Shown in pieces: positions 51,921-61,266 of a DNA stretch of 64,000 nt; positions within the stretch are counted from its first letter, which is position 1, and the number at the start of each line of letters is the position of its first letter. Made by a program: the position numbers and the translations under genes. Under the pieces are notes generated by a model. It saw only the letters and a list, made by a program, of their open reading frames with translations. It did no database searches and was not told the origin of the DNA. The stretch comes from Pseudomonadota bacterium (GTDB lineage Bacteria > Cyanobacteriota > Vampirovibrionia > Obscuribacterales > Obscuribacteraceae): positions 62,001 to 126,000 of the forward strand of contig JAJPGY010000033.1 of assembly GCA_021325555.1 (NCBI GenBank). Reading direction: 5' to 3'.

Positions 51921-53766
51921 AGAACTGCACCGCCAGCTGGCCGGCCTGCCCGACGCCCCGGGCGTGTATTTCTTCAAGGACGAGGACGGCTCGACCATAT
52001 ACATAGGTAAGGCGGTGAGCCTGCGCTCGCGCGTGCGCTCCTACTGGAACACCACCTCCTGGCGCGAGCGCCCGAAGCTTGCCGTCATGGTGCCGAAGGT
52101 CAGATGCATCGAGACCATCATCACCAACTCGGAGAAGGAGGCGCTCATCCTGGAGGCCAACCTGGTGCGGCAGCACATGCCGCGCTACAACGTGGCCCTC
52201 AAGGACGACAAGCGCTATCCCTGGCTGGCCATCACCTACGACGAGAGCTTCCCCAGGCTGATCATGGTCCGCGACCCGGCCCGCTTCCGCAAAGGGTCCC
52301 CGAAGGCCAGGGTCTTCGGCCCCTATGTGGAGGCAGGCGCCATGTGGGAGACGGTGCGCGTCCTGCGCAAGGTCTTCCCCATGCGCCAGCGGCGCACCCC
52401 GATGTTCAAAGATCGGCCGTGCATGAACTATTACATCGGGCTCTGCCTGGGACCGTGCCAGAAGCTGGTCGACGAGGGCGCCTACAATCGCATGGTGCGG
52501 CAGGTCGAGATGTTTCTCTGCGGCCGCCAGAGCGAGGTGGTCCAGCAGATGAAGCGGGAGATGGAGGATTGCTCCGAGCGCCTCGACTTCGAGCAGGCCG
52601 CCAGGATCCGCGACAGGCTCTTTGCGCTCCAGAAGATAATCGAGAAGCAGCAGGTTTTCTTCGACGATCAGTCGATCAACTACGACGTGCTTGCCAGGGC
52701 GCATGCGGGCAGGTCGATCTGCATCTGCCTCCTGCGCATACGCGAGGGCAAGCTCATCTCATCCGAGGAATTCCACTTTAACCTTGTCGAGAGAACAGGC
52801 GCCGCAGAGGCGTTTCAGACCTTCGCCGATCAATACTACACCTCCTGCGATGAGGTCAACCTGCCGGCCGAGGTGATCGTCTGCCAGGAGCTGGAGGACG
52901 CCGGCGCGCTGTCCGAGCTGCTTTCATCGCGGGCGGGCAGGGTCGTGAAGATAACCGCTCCCCGGAGAGGGAAGAAGCTTTCCCTTCTGGAGATGGCTGA
53001 GAAGAACGCGCGCCAGGCGCTGGACAAGCAGATCGAGGCCGACTCTCACCAGGATCAAAAGGTGGCTGCTCTGCTTTGCCGGTTGCAGGAGGAGCTCAAG
53101 CTGAGCAAGCCCCCGAAGCGGATCGAGTGCTTCGACATATCCAACATCCAGGGCACGGACAACGTGGCGAGCCTGGTCGTCTTCGAGAACGCGCAGCCGA
53201 AAAAGGCCGACTACCGGCATTTCAAGGTGAAGAGCGTGGAAGGACAGGCCAACGACTTTGCTTCCATGGAGGAGGTCGTGCACAGGCGCTACAGGCGCCT
53301 TATGGACGAGGACAGGCCGATGCCCGATCTCATCATCATCGACGGCGGCAGGGGGCAGCTCGGCGCCGCGGTGTCCGCCCTGTCGGCTCTGGGCATCGAG
53401 GAGCAAGACATAATCGGGCTGGCCAAGAAGCAGGAAGAGGTCTATTCCCCCCGCCGCCCGGAACCGGAGCTTCTGCCGCGGAGAAGCGAGTCGCTCCACC
53501 TGCTCCAGCGCGTGCGCGACGAAGCGCACCGCTTCGCCGTCACCTTCCACCGCAAGCTGCGGGCGAAACGGGCCACAGCCTCCGAGCTGGACGCCCTGCC
53601 CGGCGTGGGCGCCGCCCGCCGCAAGATCCTCCTCGATCACTTCGGCTCGCTGGACAGGCTCAGGTCTGCATCGGCAGAAGAGCTGGCGGGCGTGCCGGGA
53701 ATACCCGCCAGCGTGGCCCGGTCGATATATAATGCCCTTCACGGGAACGCAGGGGTGCCGTCTTGA
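51898..53766 (+). CDS. uvrC: Excinuclease ABC subunit C
   Basis: 622 residues, a normal UvrC length: GIY-YIG nuclease domain (GVYFFKDEDGSTIYIGKA), UVR domain (LDFEQAARIRDRLFALQK), a C-terminal RNase H-like nuclease (IECFDISNIQGTD, IIIDGGRGQL) and a helix-hairpin-helix pair (LPGVGAARRKILLDHFGS). It makes both incisions in nucleotide excision repair. ATG 51898 overlaps the radA end. Confidence 0.98.
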   Translation: MRPYRPSEELHRQLAGLPDAPGVYFFKDEDGSTIYIGKAVSLRSRVRSYWNTTSWRERPKLAVMVPKVRCIETIITNSEKEALILEANLVRQHMPRYNVALKDDKRYPWLAITYDESFPRLIMVRDPARFRKGSPKARVFGPYVEAGAMWETVRVLRKVFPMRQRRTPMFKDRPCMNYYIGLCLGPCQKLVDEGAYNRMVRQVEMFLCGRQSEVVQQMKREMEDCSERLDFEQAARIRDRLFALQKIIEKQQVFFDDQSINYDVLARAHAGRSICICLLRIREGKLISSEEFHFNLVERTGAAEAFQTFADQYYTSCDEVNLPAEVIVCQELEDAGALSELLSSRAGRVVKITAPRRGKKLSLLEMAEKNARQALDKQIEADSHQDQKVAALLCRLQEELKLSKPPKRIECFDISNIQGTDNVASLVVFENAQPKKADYRHFKVKSVEGQANDFASMEEVVHRRYRRLMDEDRPMPDLIIIDGGRGQLGAAVSALSALGIEEQDIIGLAKKQEEVYSPRRPEPELLPRRSESLHLLQRVRDEAHRFAVTFHRKLRAKRATASELDALPGVGAARRKILLDHFGSLDRLRSASAEELAGVPGIPASVARSIYNALHGNAGVPS

Positions 53767-53935
53767 TCCGTGCGCGACGAGAGCAGAAGCGAAGTGAAAG
53801 CGCGGTGGCTGTAACGGTTCGTGCCCGGCTGCGTACAGCACCGCCAGGCGAGGAGCCGCGCCGAGCAGAGCGTCTTGACAGCGGAGGGTGCGCGGACGCC
53901 CGGCAGGGCGCCCGCGTGGCCGGAGCGATTAAGAT

Positions 53936-54037
53936 ATGATGGACTTTTTTCGCAGACACTATAAGGCGATCATCTGGGTGATGATCCTGAGCTTCCTGCT
54001 CACGCTTGTGCCATCGGTTTTCTTTTTGATGCGCTGA
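53936..54037 (+). CDS. Possible 33-residue single-span membrane peptide
   Basis: ATG 53936 to TGA 54035. The peptide begins MMDFFRRHYKAIIW, and the remaining residues form one strongly hydrophobic helix ending FFLMR. A GGAG site is 10 nt upstream. The stop lies 8 bases before the start of the YfhO-like gene, so it could be a small cotranslated partner or a leader peptide. Evidence is limited to the frame, the site and hydrophobicity. Confidence 0.4.
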   Translation: MMDFFRRHYKAIIWVMILSFLLTLVPSVFFLMR

Positions 54038-54045
54038 GTGCTGGA

Positions 54046-56610
54046 ATGGCTGCCATCACGCTTGCGGTCCTGACGGCGTATCTGGTGATTGCCCTGGGCC
54101 TGGACGCGCCCTTTCTCTTCGGCCATCAGAGCATCTTCGCGGCCGACGCCACCTACAACGTGGAGCCGGTTGCCCGCTACATCCGCGAGGTATGGTCGCG
54201 GACCGGACACCTGCCGCTGTGGAACCCCTATGTCCTGGGCGGCGCGCCGCAGTCCCAGCTCATCTGGCCCCTCGCTTACATGCCCGGATACGTCTTTCTT
54301 TTGGCCGGCTTCTCCGCGGCCACCGGCTGGTTCCTCCTTTTGCACCAGCTTGTATCCGGCGTCGGCGGCTTCGTCTGGCAGTACAGTCGACGGCGGGCGG
54401 GCCCGGCAGATGAGCGCTGGCTGCCGGCCTCCATCTTCGGGCTCATCTACATGTTGTCCGGCTACATGGCCGGCAGCACGATCAATCTTCAGCTTTTTGC
54501 TGCCGCCGCCTGGATCCCGCTGGCGCTCTTTCTGCTCGATCGGGCGATCGCCTCGCCGCGCCCCTGGTGCCTGGGCGCCCTCGGCTTCGTGCTCGGGCTG
54601 CAGGTGACGGCGGGCAGACCGGAGATCTTCGCCGTTTCGCTCCTTGTCTACGGCAGCTATCTCGCCCGTGAGCTCCGGATCGGGCGGCGGCAGGCGAACC
54701 CGGGCACCACCTGGAAGGCCGCGGCCATTTTCGCAGGCTCCGCGACGCTGGCGCTGGCTTTCGCGGCGATCGATCTTTTGCCGATGCTGGAGCTTGTCTC
54801 CTGGTCGCCGGCCATAGGCTCCCTTTCCGCCCTGAAGGCGGGCTACTGGAGCGCCGGCTGGTACGACCTGGCCGGGCTCGTCTTCAGCCAGCTGATAGGC
54901 CCTGTCGGCATGGGCGACTGCCGGCTTTACCCGACCTATCCCGGCGACATGCCTTACCTGACGAGCATGTACGTGAGCGCGCCGGCCGCCACGCTGGCGC
55001 TGGTGGGTTTCTGCCGGCGGGACTGGGACGGGCGCCGGTTCTGGCTTTGCTGGCTCCTGGCGGCGCTCGCGCTCAGCGCCGGCCGGTTCGGGCCGCTGAT
55101 CAGCCTCCTCGAGCACCTGCAGGCGGGGTGGAACGTCTTCCGTTTCCCGATCAAGCTGTCGATATTCCTTATCCTCCCCCTGGCGTGCGCCGCCGCCGAA
55201 GGCGGCCGGGCGCTGGCGGGCGGGCAGGCCGGCGGGCGCGCTGTGCGGGTGGCCGCTGTCGTGTGGTTGCCTCTTGCCGCCTGCGGGCTTGCCCTGCTCA
55301 CCGTTCCCGGCTGGCACCGCTCGGGCCTGCTCGCCTGGAGCGGCGGCGACCTTGCCGAGCTGACGGCAGGCGGGATGACGCGCTGGCAGAGAATGGGACT
55401 GGAGCTGGTTGTCGCCGGGCTTTCCGGGGCAGCCACCTGTGCTTTGTGCGCCGGGCCGCTTGCCGCCCGCCTGCCGCGCCGGCTGGCTGTCGGCGCCGTG
55501 CTGGCGATGACGGCCTGCCTTCTGGCGGTCAATGGCGCGAATCAGTTGTGGCACACGGTGGACGACTCCTTCTTCAGCACGAGGTCGGCGGTGGCTTCCT
55601 GGCTGCGCGATAGATCCGGCGGGCGGTGCTCCGGCTGGCGCGCTCTCAATTTGCTCGAGGATCCGCTTCCCGCACCACCGGCGGTGCGGCATCTGCCGCC
55701 GGCGGAAGTCGATCGGGCTTTCATGCAGTACGCGCGCGAGGTGCTGCGCCCGAACACCAACCTCGACAACCGGATCGCCCTGGTCAACGGGGTCTCGACA
55801 ATCCCCGGCTGGAGCTCCTACTTTCTGTCCACCGGGGTGCTGCCCCGCTCCGCCCTCATGCCCGCAACCAGACATCCGGCCGGCAAGTCGGACCTGCCGC
55901 TCTACAGGTTCTGCCAGGCGACCAGCACGGCTTACGTCATCACGCCTGTGACGGGCGTCGCCGGGGACGGCGGCGCTTGCGCGCTGCCGCGCCTCGATGC
56001 CTCGCTGTTCGATCTGCTCAAGCAGGACGATCGCCTTAATCTGAGAATTTTCGCCATCAGGCGGCCGCGGCCGCGAGCGGGCCTGGTCGGCGGATTTCGC
56101 GTGATGCCGGATCGGATTCGGGCGCTCACCGAGATCAATCGCTGCGACACGACCGGCTACGATCCCCTGTCCGAGGTGCTGATTGCCGATCCCCCGGCCC
56201 TGGGGGAAAACCTCCGGTCGCCGCCTGCGGGCGGGGTGCAGCCGGCGCCTCCCGGCCGCTCCGGCGCCGGCAGGGAAGAGATCTTGGGATCGGTCGAGAT
56301 CCTCTCAGAAAGCCCGAATCACCTGGTCATTCGTGCGGACGTGCGCAGGCCGGCGTTCCTCGTTGTCACCGACAGCTTCTACCCGGGCTGGGACGCCGTC
56401 GACAATGGTGTGCCGTCGCGCATCTATCTCGCTGATGGACTTATGCGGGCCGTCTGGCTGGAAGCGGGTCAGCATCTGGTTTCCATGGACTTCCGCCCGT
56501 GGTCTGTCTTTATCGGATCAATCTGCAGCAAGTTGACTCTGGTTGTCTTGATTGGGCTTGCCCTGCCAGGTTTGATTGTTCTTATGAGGCCTACCCATGC
56601 CAGGGGATAG
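54046..56610 (+). CDS. YfhO-like multi-span membrane protein
   Basis: 854 residues with about a dozen membrane spans in the first 500 residues (LAVLTAYLVIALGLDAPFLFG, an ADATYNVEPVARYIREVW loop with an early aspartate, GNPYVLGGAPQ-type region) and a large soluble C-terminal domain. This is the plan of YfhO/GT-C-like proteins, thought to help transfer sugars to lipid-linked polymers. The C-terminal LVVTDSFYPGWDA segment is typical of the family. Role inferred from family only. Confidence 0.8.
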   Translation: MAAITLAVLTAYLVIALGLDAPFLFGHQSIFAADATYNVEPVARYIREVWSRTGHLPLWNPYVLGGAPQSQLIWPLAYMPGYVFLLAGFSAATGWFLLLHQLVSGVGGFVWQYSRRRAGPADERWLPASIFGLIYMLSGYMAGSTINLQLFAAAAWIPLALFLLDRAIASPRPWCLGALGFVLGLQVTAGRPEIFAVSLLVYGSYLARELRIGRRQANPGTTWKAAAIFAGSATLALAFAAIDLLPMLELVSWSPAIGSLSALKAGYWSAGWYDLAGLVFSQLIGPVGMGDCRLYPTYPGDMPYLTSMYVSAPAATLALVGFCRRDWDGRRFWLCWLLAALALSAGRFGPLISLLEHLQAGWNVFRFPIKLSIFLILPLACAAAEGGRALAGGQAGGRAVRVAAVVWLPLAACGLALLTVPGWHRSGLLAWSGGDLAELTAGGMTRWQRMGLELVVAGLSGAATCALCAGPLAARLPRRLAVGAVLAMTACLLAVNGANQLWHTVDDSFFSTRSAVASWLRDRSGGRCSGWRALNLLEDPLPAPPAVRHLPPAEVDRAFMQYAREVLRPNTNLDNRIALVNGVSTIPGWSSYFLSTGVLPRSALMPATRHPAGKSDLPLYRFCQATSTAYVITPVTGVAGDGGACALPRLDASLFDLLKQDDRLNLRIFAIRRPRPRAGLVGGFRVMPDRIRALTEINRCDTTGYDPLSEVLIADPPALGENLRSPPAGGVQPAPPGRSGAGREEILGSVEILSESPNHLVIRADVRRPAFLVVTDSFYPGWDAVDNGVPSRIYLADGLMRAVWLEAGQHLVSMDFRPWSVFIGSICSKLTLVVLIGLALPGLIVLMRPTHARG

Positions 56611-56907
56611 CGAGGGAGATGTTATAGCTATATCATGTCGTTATCCCCGCGCCCCAGCCGGGCATGGTTTTCTCGGCAGCTATCCCGCAAGTGCGAAATT
56701 TTTACTTGCGCTGAAAGCCGCCTGATGGCATGCTGCAGAAGGTGAATCTCTGTAGGCGGTCCAGGTCGAACCCGCACCCGCCCCGGAAGGCATACAATGG
56801 ATATATAGAAGAGGAGTTGCCCGGGAGTCTCCGGATTGTCGATATAAATCCAATCGACAGCGGGCGCGGCAGATGGGCGGAGCTGGTTAAGAAAGCAGGC
56901 CGGGCAT
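56611..56907. other. Intergenic region, no gene supported
   Basis: 297 bases between the YfhO-like gene and the coiled-coil gene. It contains a 7-bp hairpin CGCAAGT/ACTTGCG at 56686-56710 with an AT-rich loop and several AT-rich patches unusual for this window. A small RNA or a promoter region is possible, but I cannot assign a family. Confidence 0.45.
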
Positions 56908-57243
56908 ATGGGCGATAGCACAACACCGATTACCAGGGAAGAGCTGCTGAGGGCGGAGGCGGAGAGCTACCGGCGGCGGCTCAAGGATCGGCAGGTGGAG
57001 CTGCAGAGCCGCAGGGAGCGAGCATACGAGGCCCTGCAGCAGCGCGAAGAGGCGCGGCTCAAGGAGGCCCGGTCCTATCTTTTCGGGTTGAGCTGGCGCG
57101 CCAGCTACCGCGACAGCGTGCGCGCCCGCGAGCGGGAAGAGAAGGACAGCCAGGTCCAGCTGCTGAGATTGCAGGCCGAGCTGTACAGGCAACGGCTGCG
57201 GCGCTATATGCGTCCGGAGCAGTTGGGCGAGGAGCCGAGCTGA
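56908..57243 (+). CDS. Small coiled-coil protein (111 residues)
   Basis: Highly charged protein, predicted mostly helical (ITREELLRAEAESYRRRLKD, QREEARLKEARSYLF, LLRLQAELYRQRLRRYM), with no recognised domain. It resembles the other coiled-coil gene at 58630 in composition only. It lies just upstream of rarA on the same strand, but a ~75-base gap separates them. Confidence 0.65.
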   Translation: MGDSTTPITREELLRAEAESYRRRLKDRQVELQSRRERAYEALQQREEARLKEARSYLFGLSWRASYRDSVRAREREEKDSQVQLLRLQAELYRQRLRRYMRPEQLGEEPS

Positions 57244-57320
57244 AAGCGCAAGCCCCGTACCTGCGGGCGCGAATCCGATAAAATAGGCCCGGTCGGCGAC
57301 GCCCGGGGTTAAGCGTTTTT

Positions 57321-58628
57321 ATGACTCAGGCCAGATTGTCTCAAGCCCCGCTTGCGGACCGGATGCGCCCGCGCACCCTCGATGAGCTCGTCGGACAGGA
57401 GAAGCTTGTCGGTCCCGACGGCGTGCTGCGGCAGATGATCGAGGGCGACAACCTCTACTCGTTCGTCCTCTGGGGACCGCCCGGTGTCGGCAAGACCACC
57501 CTTGCCCGGATCATCGCCCACCACACCAACAGCAAGTGGGTCCCCTTCTCGGCCGTCGTCTCCGGGATCAAGGAGATCAAGGCGGTGATGGCCGAGGCGG
57601 AGGCGTTCATGAACCTGGAGGGGCGCCGGACGATCCTCTTCGTCGACGAGATTCATCGTTTCAACAAGGCCCAGCAAGACGCCTTCCTGCCCTACGTGGA
57701 GAGCGGCACGATCGTTCTGGTGGGGGCGACCACCGAAAACCCTTCTTTCGAGATCAACTCCGCGCTGCTCTCACGTATGAAGGTCTTCGTTCTGGCGGAG
57801 CTGACGCCCGAGCACCTTGTCATCATTCTCAAGCGCGCCCTCGAGGACCGCGAGCACGGGCTCGGCGCCGAGGGGCTCACCGCCGACGACGATCTGCTGC
57901 GGTTGCTTTCCACCTATGCCTCCGGCGACGCGCGCACGGCCCTCAACAGCCTGGAGCTGGCGGTGATGCTGGCCAGGCGGCAGGGACGAGGCCAGCTGAC
58001 GCGGGACGACATCACCCGGGCCGTCCAGCAAGCCGTGCTCAAGCACGACAAGACAGGGGAGAACCACTTCAACCTGATCTCCGCCCTGCACAAGTCGATC
58101 CGGAACTCGGATGCCGACGCCGGTCTTTACTGGCTGGCGCGCATGCTGGAGGCCGGCGAGGATCCTGTTTATGTGGCCCGCCGCCTGGTGCGATTCGCCT
58201 GCGAGGATGTGGGGCTGGCCGCGCCGCAGGCCCTCGAGCAGGCTGTCGCCGCCATGCAGGCCGTCCAGCTGATCGGCATGCCGGAAGCCAAGCTGGCCCT
58301 TGCCCAGGCGGTGATCTACCTTGCCGCGGCGCCCAAGTCCAACTCCGTCTACGCGGCCTATCAAGGCGCGCAGTCGGATGCGCTGAATACGATTCAGCAT
58401 CCGGTGCCCCTGCACCTGCGCAACGCGCCGACCACGCTCATGAAAGATCTCGGATATTCAAAAGGATACAGGTACGCGCACGATTATGAGCTCGGCAAGG
58501 CGGATATGCAGTGTCTTCCCGATGAGCTCAAGGACCGCCGGTACTACCGCCCGACCAGCCGCGGCTTCGAAGGCAAGCTTTCGCAGGCGCGGGCGGGTTC
58601 CGCCACGCCCGACCCCGCGGCATCTTGA
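57321..58628 (+). CDS. rarA: Replication-associated recombination protein A (RarA/MgsA)
   Basis: 435-residue AAA+ ATPase of the clamp-loader-like RarA family: [17 protein letters not shown] at the start, Walker [11 protein letters not shown], Walker [21 protein letters not shown], sensor 1 [12 protein letters not shown], and the C-terminal region [20 protein letters not shown] found in RarA/WRNIP1. It acts at stalled replication forks. It ends 1 base before the convergent coiled-coil gene. Confidence 0.97.
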   Translation: MTQARLSQAPLADRMRPRTLDELVGQEKLVGPDGVLRQMIEGDNLYSFVLWGPPGVGKTTLARIIAHHTNSKWVPFSAVVSGIKEIKAVMAEAEAFMNLEGRRTILFVDEIHRFNKAQQDAFLPYVESGTIVLVGATTENPSFEINSALLSRMKVFVLAELTPEHLVIILKRALEDREHGLGAEGLTADDDLLRLLSTYASGDARTALNSLELAVMLARRQGRGQLTRDDITRAVQQAVLKHDKTGENHFNLISALHKSIRNSDADAGLYWLARMLEAGEDPVYVARRLVRFACEDVGLAAPQALEQAVAAMQAVQLIGMPEAKLALAQAVIYLAAAPKSNSVYAAYQGAQSDALNTIQHPVPLHLRNAPTTLMKDLGYSKGYRYAHDYELGKADMQCLPDELKDRRYYRPTSRGFEGKLSQARAGSATPDPAAS

Positions 58629-58629
58629 T

Positions 58630-59250
58630 TCAGGCGCTTTTTCTCCAGAAGAGGAAGACGTGCCACCATCTTCTAGACTTCAGGCGGCCGATCTCGGCGC
58701 GCGCCTCCGCCAGGAGCTGGGCGAGCCTGGCGTTCTCCTCCTCATTGACGCGCAGCAGGTCGTCGAGATAGTCGCGATCGGTTTTCAGCTTGGAGAGAGC
58801 ATTAAGAAGGACGCGCTGCTCCACCTGGGCGGCCTCGCGGTCGAAGGAGACGAGCTTGAGCTGCTTTATCTCCTCTTCCAGGGCCGGCAGGCGCTGGAGC
58901 GTGAAGCTCTGCGCCACCATGATCTGCTTGAGCGTCGCGTTCTCTTCCGTATACTCCTGCAGCTTCTGGAGGACGGCCACCAGCCGCCGCTGCAGGTAGG
59001 AGTTCTCCTGCGAGGCCCGGACCAGCGCCTCCTGCTCGCGCAGCTTCTGCACCGCCTCCATCACCTGCCGGCGGATGCGCTGCTCGCGCGCGCGCTTGAC
59101 CCTGGCATCCTGGCCATCAGCCACCATCTCTGATGCCCACTGGAACAGGTCGTCCAGTCCTTCCAGCGCCAGCGATTGTTCGTGGTTGGTAAACGGCTTG
59201 AAACCAGGGTCGCCACCCTGTTTCACGGCACTTGGTTTGTGAGCTTCCAC
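58630..59250 (-). CDS. Coiled-coil protein of unknown function
   Basis: About 206 residues, predicted long helices with heptad character (ALVRASQENSYLQRRLVAVL, LPALEEEIKQLKLVSFDREA, LLRVNEEENARLAQLLAEAR), and a short basic/aromatic C-terminus (RRWWHVFLFWRKSA) that could touch the membrane. The start is uncertain; GTG 59250 (GGGGAG just upstream) is used in preference to the earlier TTG. No family recognised. Confidence 0.65.
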   Translation of the reverse strand: MEAHKPSAVKQGGDPGFKPFTNHEQSLALEGLDDLFQWASEMVADGQDARVKRAREQRIRRQVMEAVQKLREQEALVRASQENSYLQRRLVAVLQKLQEYTEENATLKQIMVAQSFTLQRLPALEEEIKQLKLVSFDREAAQVEQRVLLNALSKLKTDRDYLDDLLRVNEEENARLAQLLAEARAEIGRLKSRRWWHVFLFWRKSA

Positions 59251-59446
59251 GGCTCCCCCTTTCTGCCACCATATGATAATAGTCGGGATCAATTAGCGCA
59301 ATGCCCACATTAAACCCCGCTCATTGGGAAAAACCGGGGGGTGGTGCGTAATCCCACCCAAGACAGCGGCGGAACGACCGGATAGTCTACTCTCACGCCG
59401 ATCTATCGCGGCGGACGAGGCACCCGATCCGGTCGAGTCACCAATC

Positions 59447-60172
59447 ATGGTTCCCAATGCGCTAAATCAAACCGGTCAGCCCAGGCAGGCATTGCTTGCC
59501 GGGCTTGCCGCCGCCTTAGCGTCCACGGCCTGGCTTGCCAGCCCGGCAGGGGCCCAGGAGTACATGACGCTCAGGGATCCCTACATCCCGGGTGCCATCG
59601 TCACCCCGCCCATGATGGAGGCGCCTGCGGGCAATCCGCCGCCGCCCGGCGACGGGATGACGCCGCTGCCGGTGACGCCGGGAATGCTCGGCGGGCCGCT
59701 GCCGCCGCCGTCGCAGGTGCCGATGCCGCCCGTCGGGCCGTGCGACCAGTCGCTGGTCAACTCTTACGCGCAACCCTACCTGACGCCGCCGCCTTCGACG
59801 CCGGGCTCCGATCCGGGAATTCTGCCCGGCACCACCAGCGGTTATAAGCCGCCGGCCATCGTCACCACCGTATCCGGGGCCGGCGGGCTGCAGGGGAACG
59901 CCCCGATCCAGAAGTGGCAGGGGCAGACCAGCCGTGACTTCGGCAATTACAGAACCTTCGGCTCGCAGACTACCGACTTCGGGCAGAACGTCGTGCAGAT
60001 CTCCCCGGTGCAGCTTTCGCAATCGGAAGACGGACCGCGGGGGCTGGCTGCCAACGGCGCGCCCGCCCAGCCCAACCTCAGCGGCGCCCAGCAGACCACG
60101 GACCTCTACGGCAACCGCACGTTGTTCCGGGGGCCCAACCTGCGCGCGGTAATGACCATCGCTCCCTACTGA
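59447..60172 (+). CDS. Exported proline-rich protein, paralogue 1
   Basis: 241 residues from ATG 59447 with a signal peptide (LLAGLAAALASTAWLASPAGAQ). The mature protein begins EYMTLRDPYIPGAIVTPPM, then has a long Pro/Gly region, an STPGSDPGILPG motif, a TSRDFGNYRTFGSQTTDFGQ region and a TTDLYGNRTLFRGPNLRAV end. It shares TLRDPxIPG, STPGxDPG and TTDxG patterns with the next gene. No known domain is seen. It is the first gene of a co-directional set of exported proteins reaching the window end. Confidence 0.75.
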   Translation: MVPNALNQTGQPRQALLAGLAAALASTAWLASPAGAQEYMTLRDPYIPGAIVTPPMMEAPAGNPPPPGDGMTPLPVTPGMLGGPLPPPSQVPMPPVGPCDQSLVNSYAQPYLTPPPSTPGSDPGILPGTTSGYKPPAIVTTVSGAGGLQGNAPIQKWQGQTSRDFGNYRTFGSQTTDFGQNVVQISPVQLSQSEDGPRGLAANGAPAQPNLSGAQQTTDLYGNRTLFRGPNLRAVMTIAPY

Positions 60173-60199
60173 TCAGTCCGGCTTCGAGGAGGCCAAATC

Positions 60200-61150
60200 A
60201 TGTTGAGTAAATTCATCACCGGAGTTGTAATCGCCGCCGCGGCCGCTGGGCTTGCGCAGGCAGCATTCGCGCAGTCGTCATCGACCCTGCGCGATCCGTT
60301 GATCCCCGGTGTCCAGTCGACGCCACCGTTTCTGCCCGCTGCCGACGGGCGGCCTCCCGCCCCTGGCTCCGGGCCGACGCCGGCGCCGGTCAATCCGGGC
60401 ATGGGCGGACCCTCGACCTTGCTGCCGTGGATCCCGGCCGTGCCGGCCAACAGCATAAATGTAGGCTCGAGCGGCATCCCGATGCCGTTCGGCCCGCCGG
60501 TGCAGATGCCGCCCGGCGTTCTCGGACCGCTCATGACCCCTTTCGTGCCCGGGCCGCCCTCGACGCCCGGCGCCGACCCCGGCATGCTGACGGTGCCGCC
60601 CGATTCGCCCAGCTTCAATCCGGCTGCCCAGGAAGCGGTTGCCCCCACCGGCGGCATTCCCGGCCAGGGCGGCTACAACACGACCATCCCCACGGTCCGC
60701 CGGGGCGGTCAGGAGACCCACCAGTGGGAGCTGCGCGGGCGCAACAGCTCGCTAATCTCCGGGCTCGGCGACGGCAGCCAGGACGAGGTGACCAGGCTGG
60801 GACCGTGGGCCGGCTGGGGCGTTCCCTTCGGCGTGCCCACCGGAGACGGCCTGCGCAACAACTCGATCGATCTCGGCGGCGGCACCCGCTTCAAGCTGGG
60901 CGGCAGCCAGCCGATCTCCACCGGCTCGACCCTGCAGGACTTCGGCACCAGCGCCACCCGGAACAACCCAATCCAGGGCCTGTCCGCCCAGCAGTCCTAC
61001 GAGTTCGGTCAGGGCTTCCGCCGCGAGCCGCGCTACAGCAGCAGCACGACCGACTACGGCTTCCCCTTCCACCAGTTCAATCCCGCCAACGTGCCCTCGC
61101 AGGCCAGGGGCCAGTACCTGCCCCCGAGCGCGGTGATCACGAACTTCTGA
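60200..61150 (+). CDS. Exported proline-rich protein, paralogue 2
   Basis: 316 residues with a signal peptide (FITGVVIAAAAAGLAQAAFA). The mature protein starts SSSTLRDPLIPGVQSTPPF, matching the preceding gene, then a Pro/Gly region with STPGADPGMLTVPPDSP, a GGTRFKLGGSQPISTGST segment, and an end rich in Tyr/Ser/Arg (REPRYSSSTTDYGFPFHQFN). GAGGAGG before ATG 60200 supports the start, 27 bases after the previous stop. No known domain. Probably a product of tandem duplication. Confidence 0.8.
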   Translation: MLSKFITGVVIAAAAAGLAQAAFAQSSSTLRDPLIPGVQSTPPFLPAADGRPPAPGSGPTPAPVNPGMGGPSTLLPWIPAVPANSINVGSSGIPMPFGPPVQMPPGVLGPLMTPFVPGPPSTPGADPGMLTVPPDSPSFNPAAQEAVAPTGGIPGQGGYNTTIPTVRRGGQETHQWELRGRNSSLISGLGDGSQDEVTRLGPWAGWGVPFGVPTGDGLRNNSIDLGGGTRFKLGGSQPISTGSTLQDFGTSATRNNPIQGLSAQQSYEFGQGFRREPRYSSSTTDYGFPFHQFNPANVPSQARGQYLPPSAVITNF

Positions 61151-61266
61151 GCCCAGGCAAGGTGGGGGTTCTCCCATCAGGGTGGGAATTCCCCCGCTTC
61201 CCTCCGGCAACCCCGCTACCCTAAGATGCTCCCATCGACCGACCACCGCACACAGCGACCAAGCAG

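Noticed and set aside
53875..53880. TTGACA as a promoter -35 before the 33-residue peptide
   Set aside because: No -10-like hexamer occurs at 15-20 bp, so the match is likely chance.
53959..55875. 638-residue minus-strand open frame
   Set aside because: Antisense to the YfhO-like gene; no domain, and the plus-strand product has clear membrane spans.
56686..56710. Hairpin in the 56611-56907 spacer as a terminator
   Set aside because: The stem is only 7 bp with an 11-nt AT-rich loop and no T-run after it; kept only as a note.
56628..56921. 97-residue minus-strand open frame in the spacer
   Set aside because: No ribosome site, no domain, and composition unlike neighbouring genes; overlaps the start of the coiled-coil gene.
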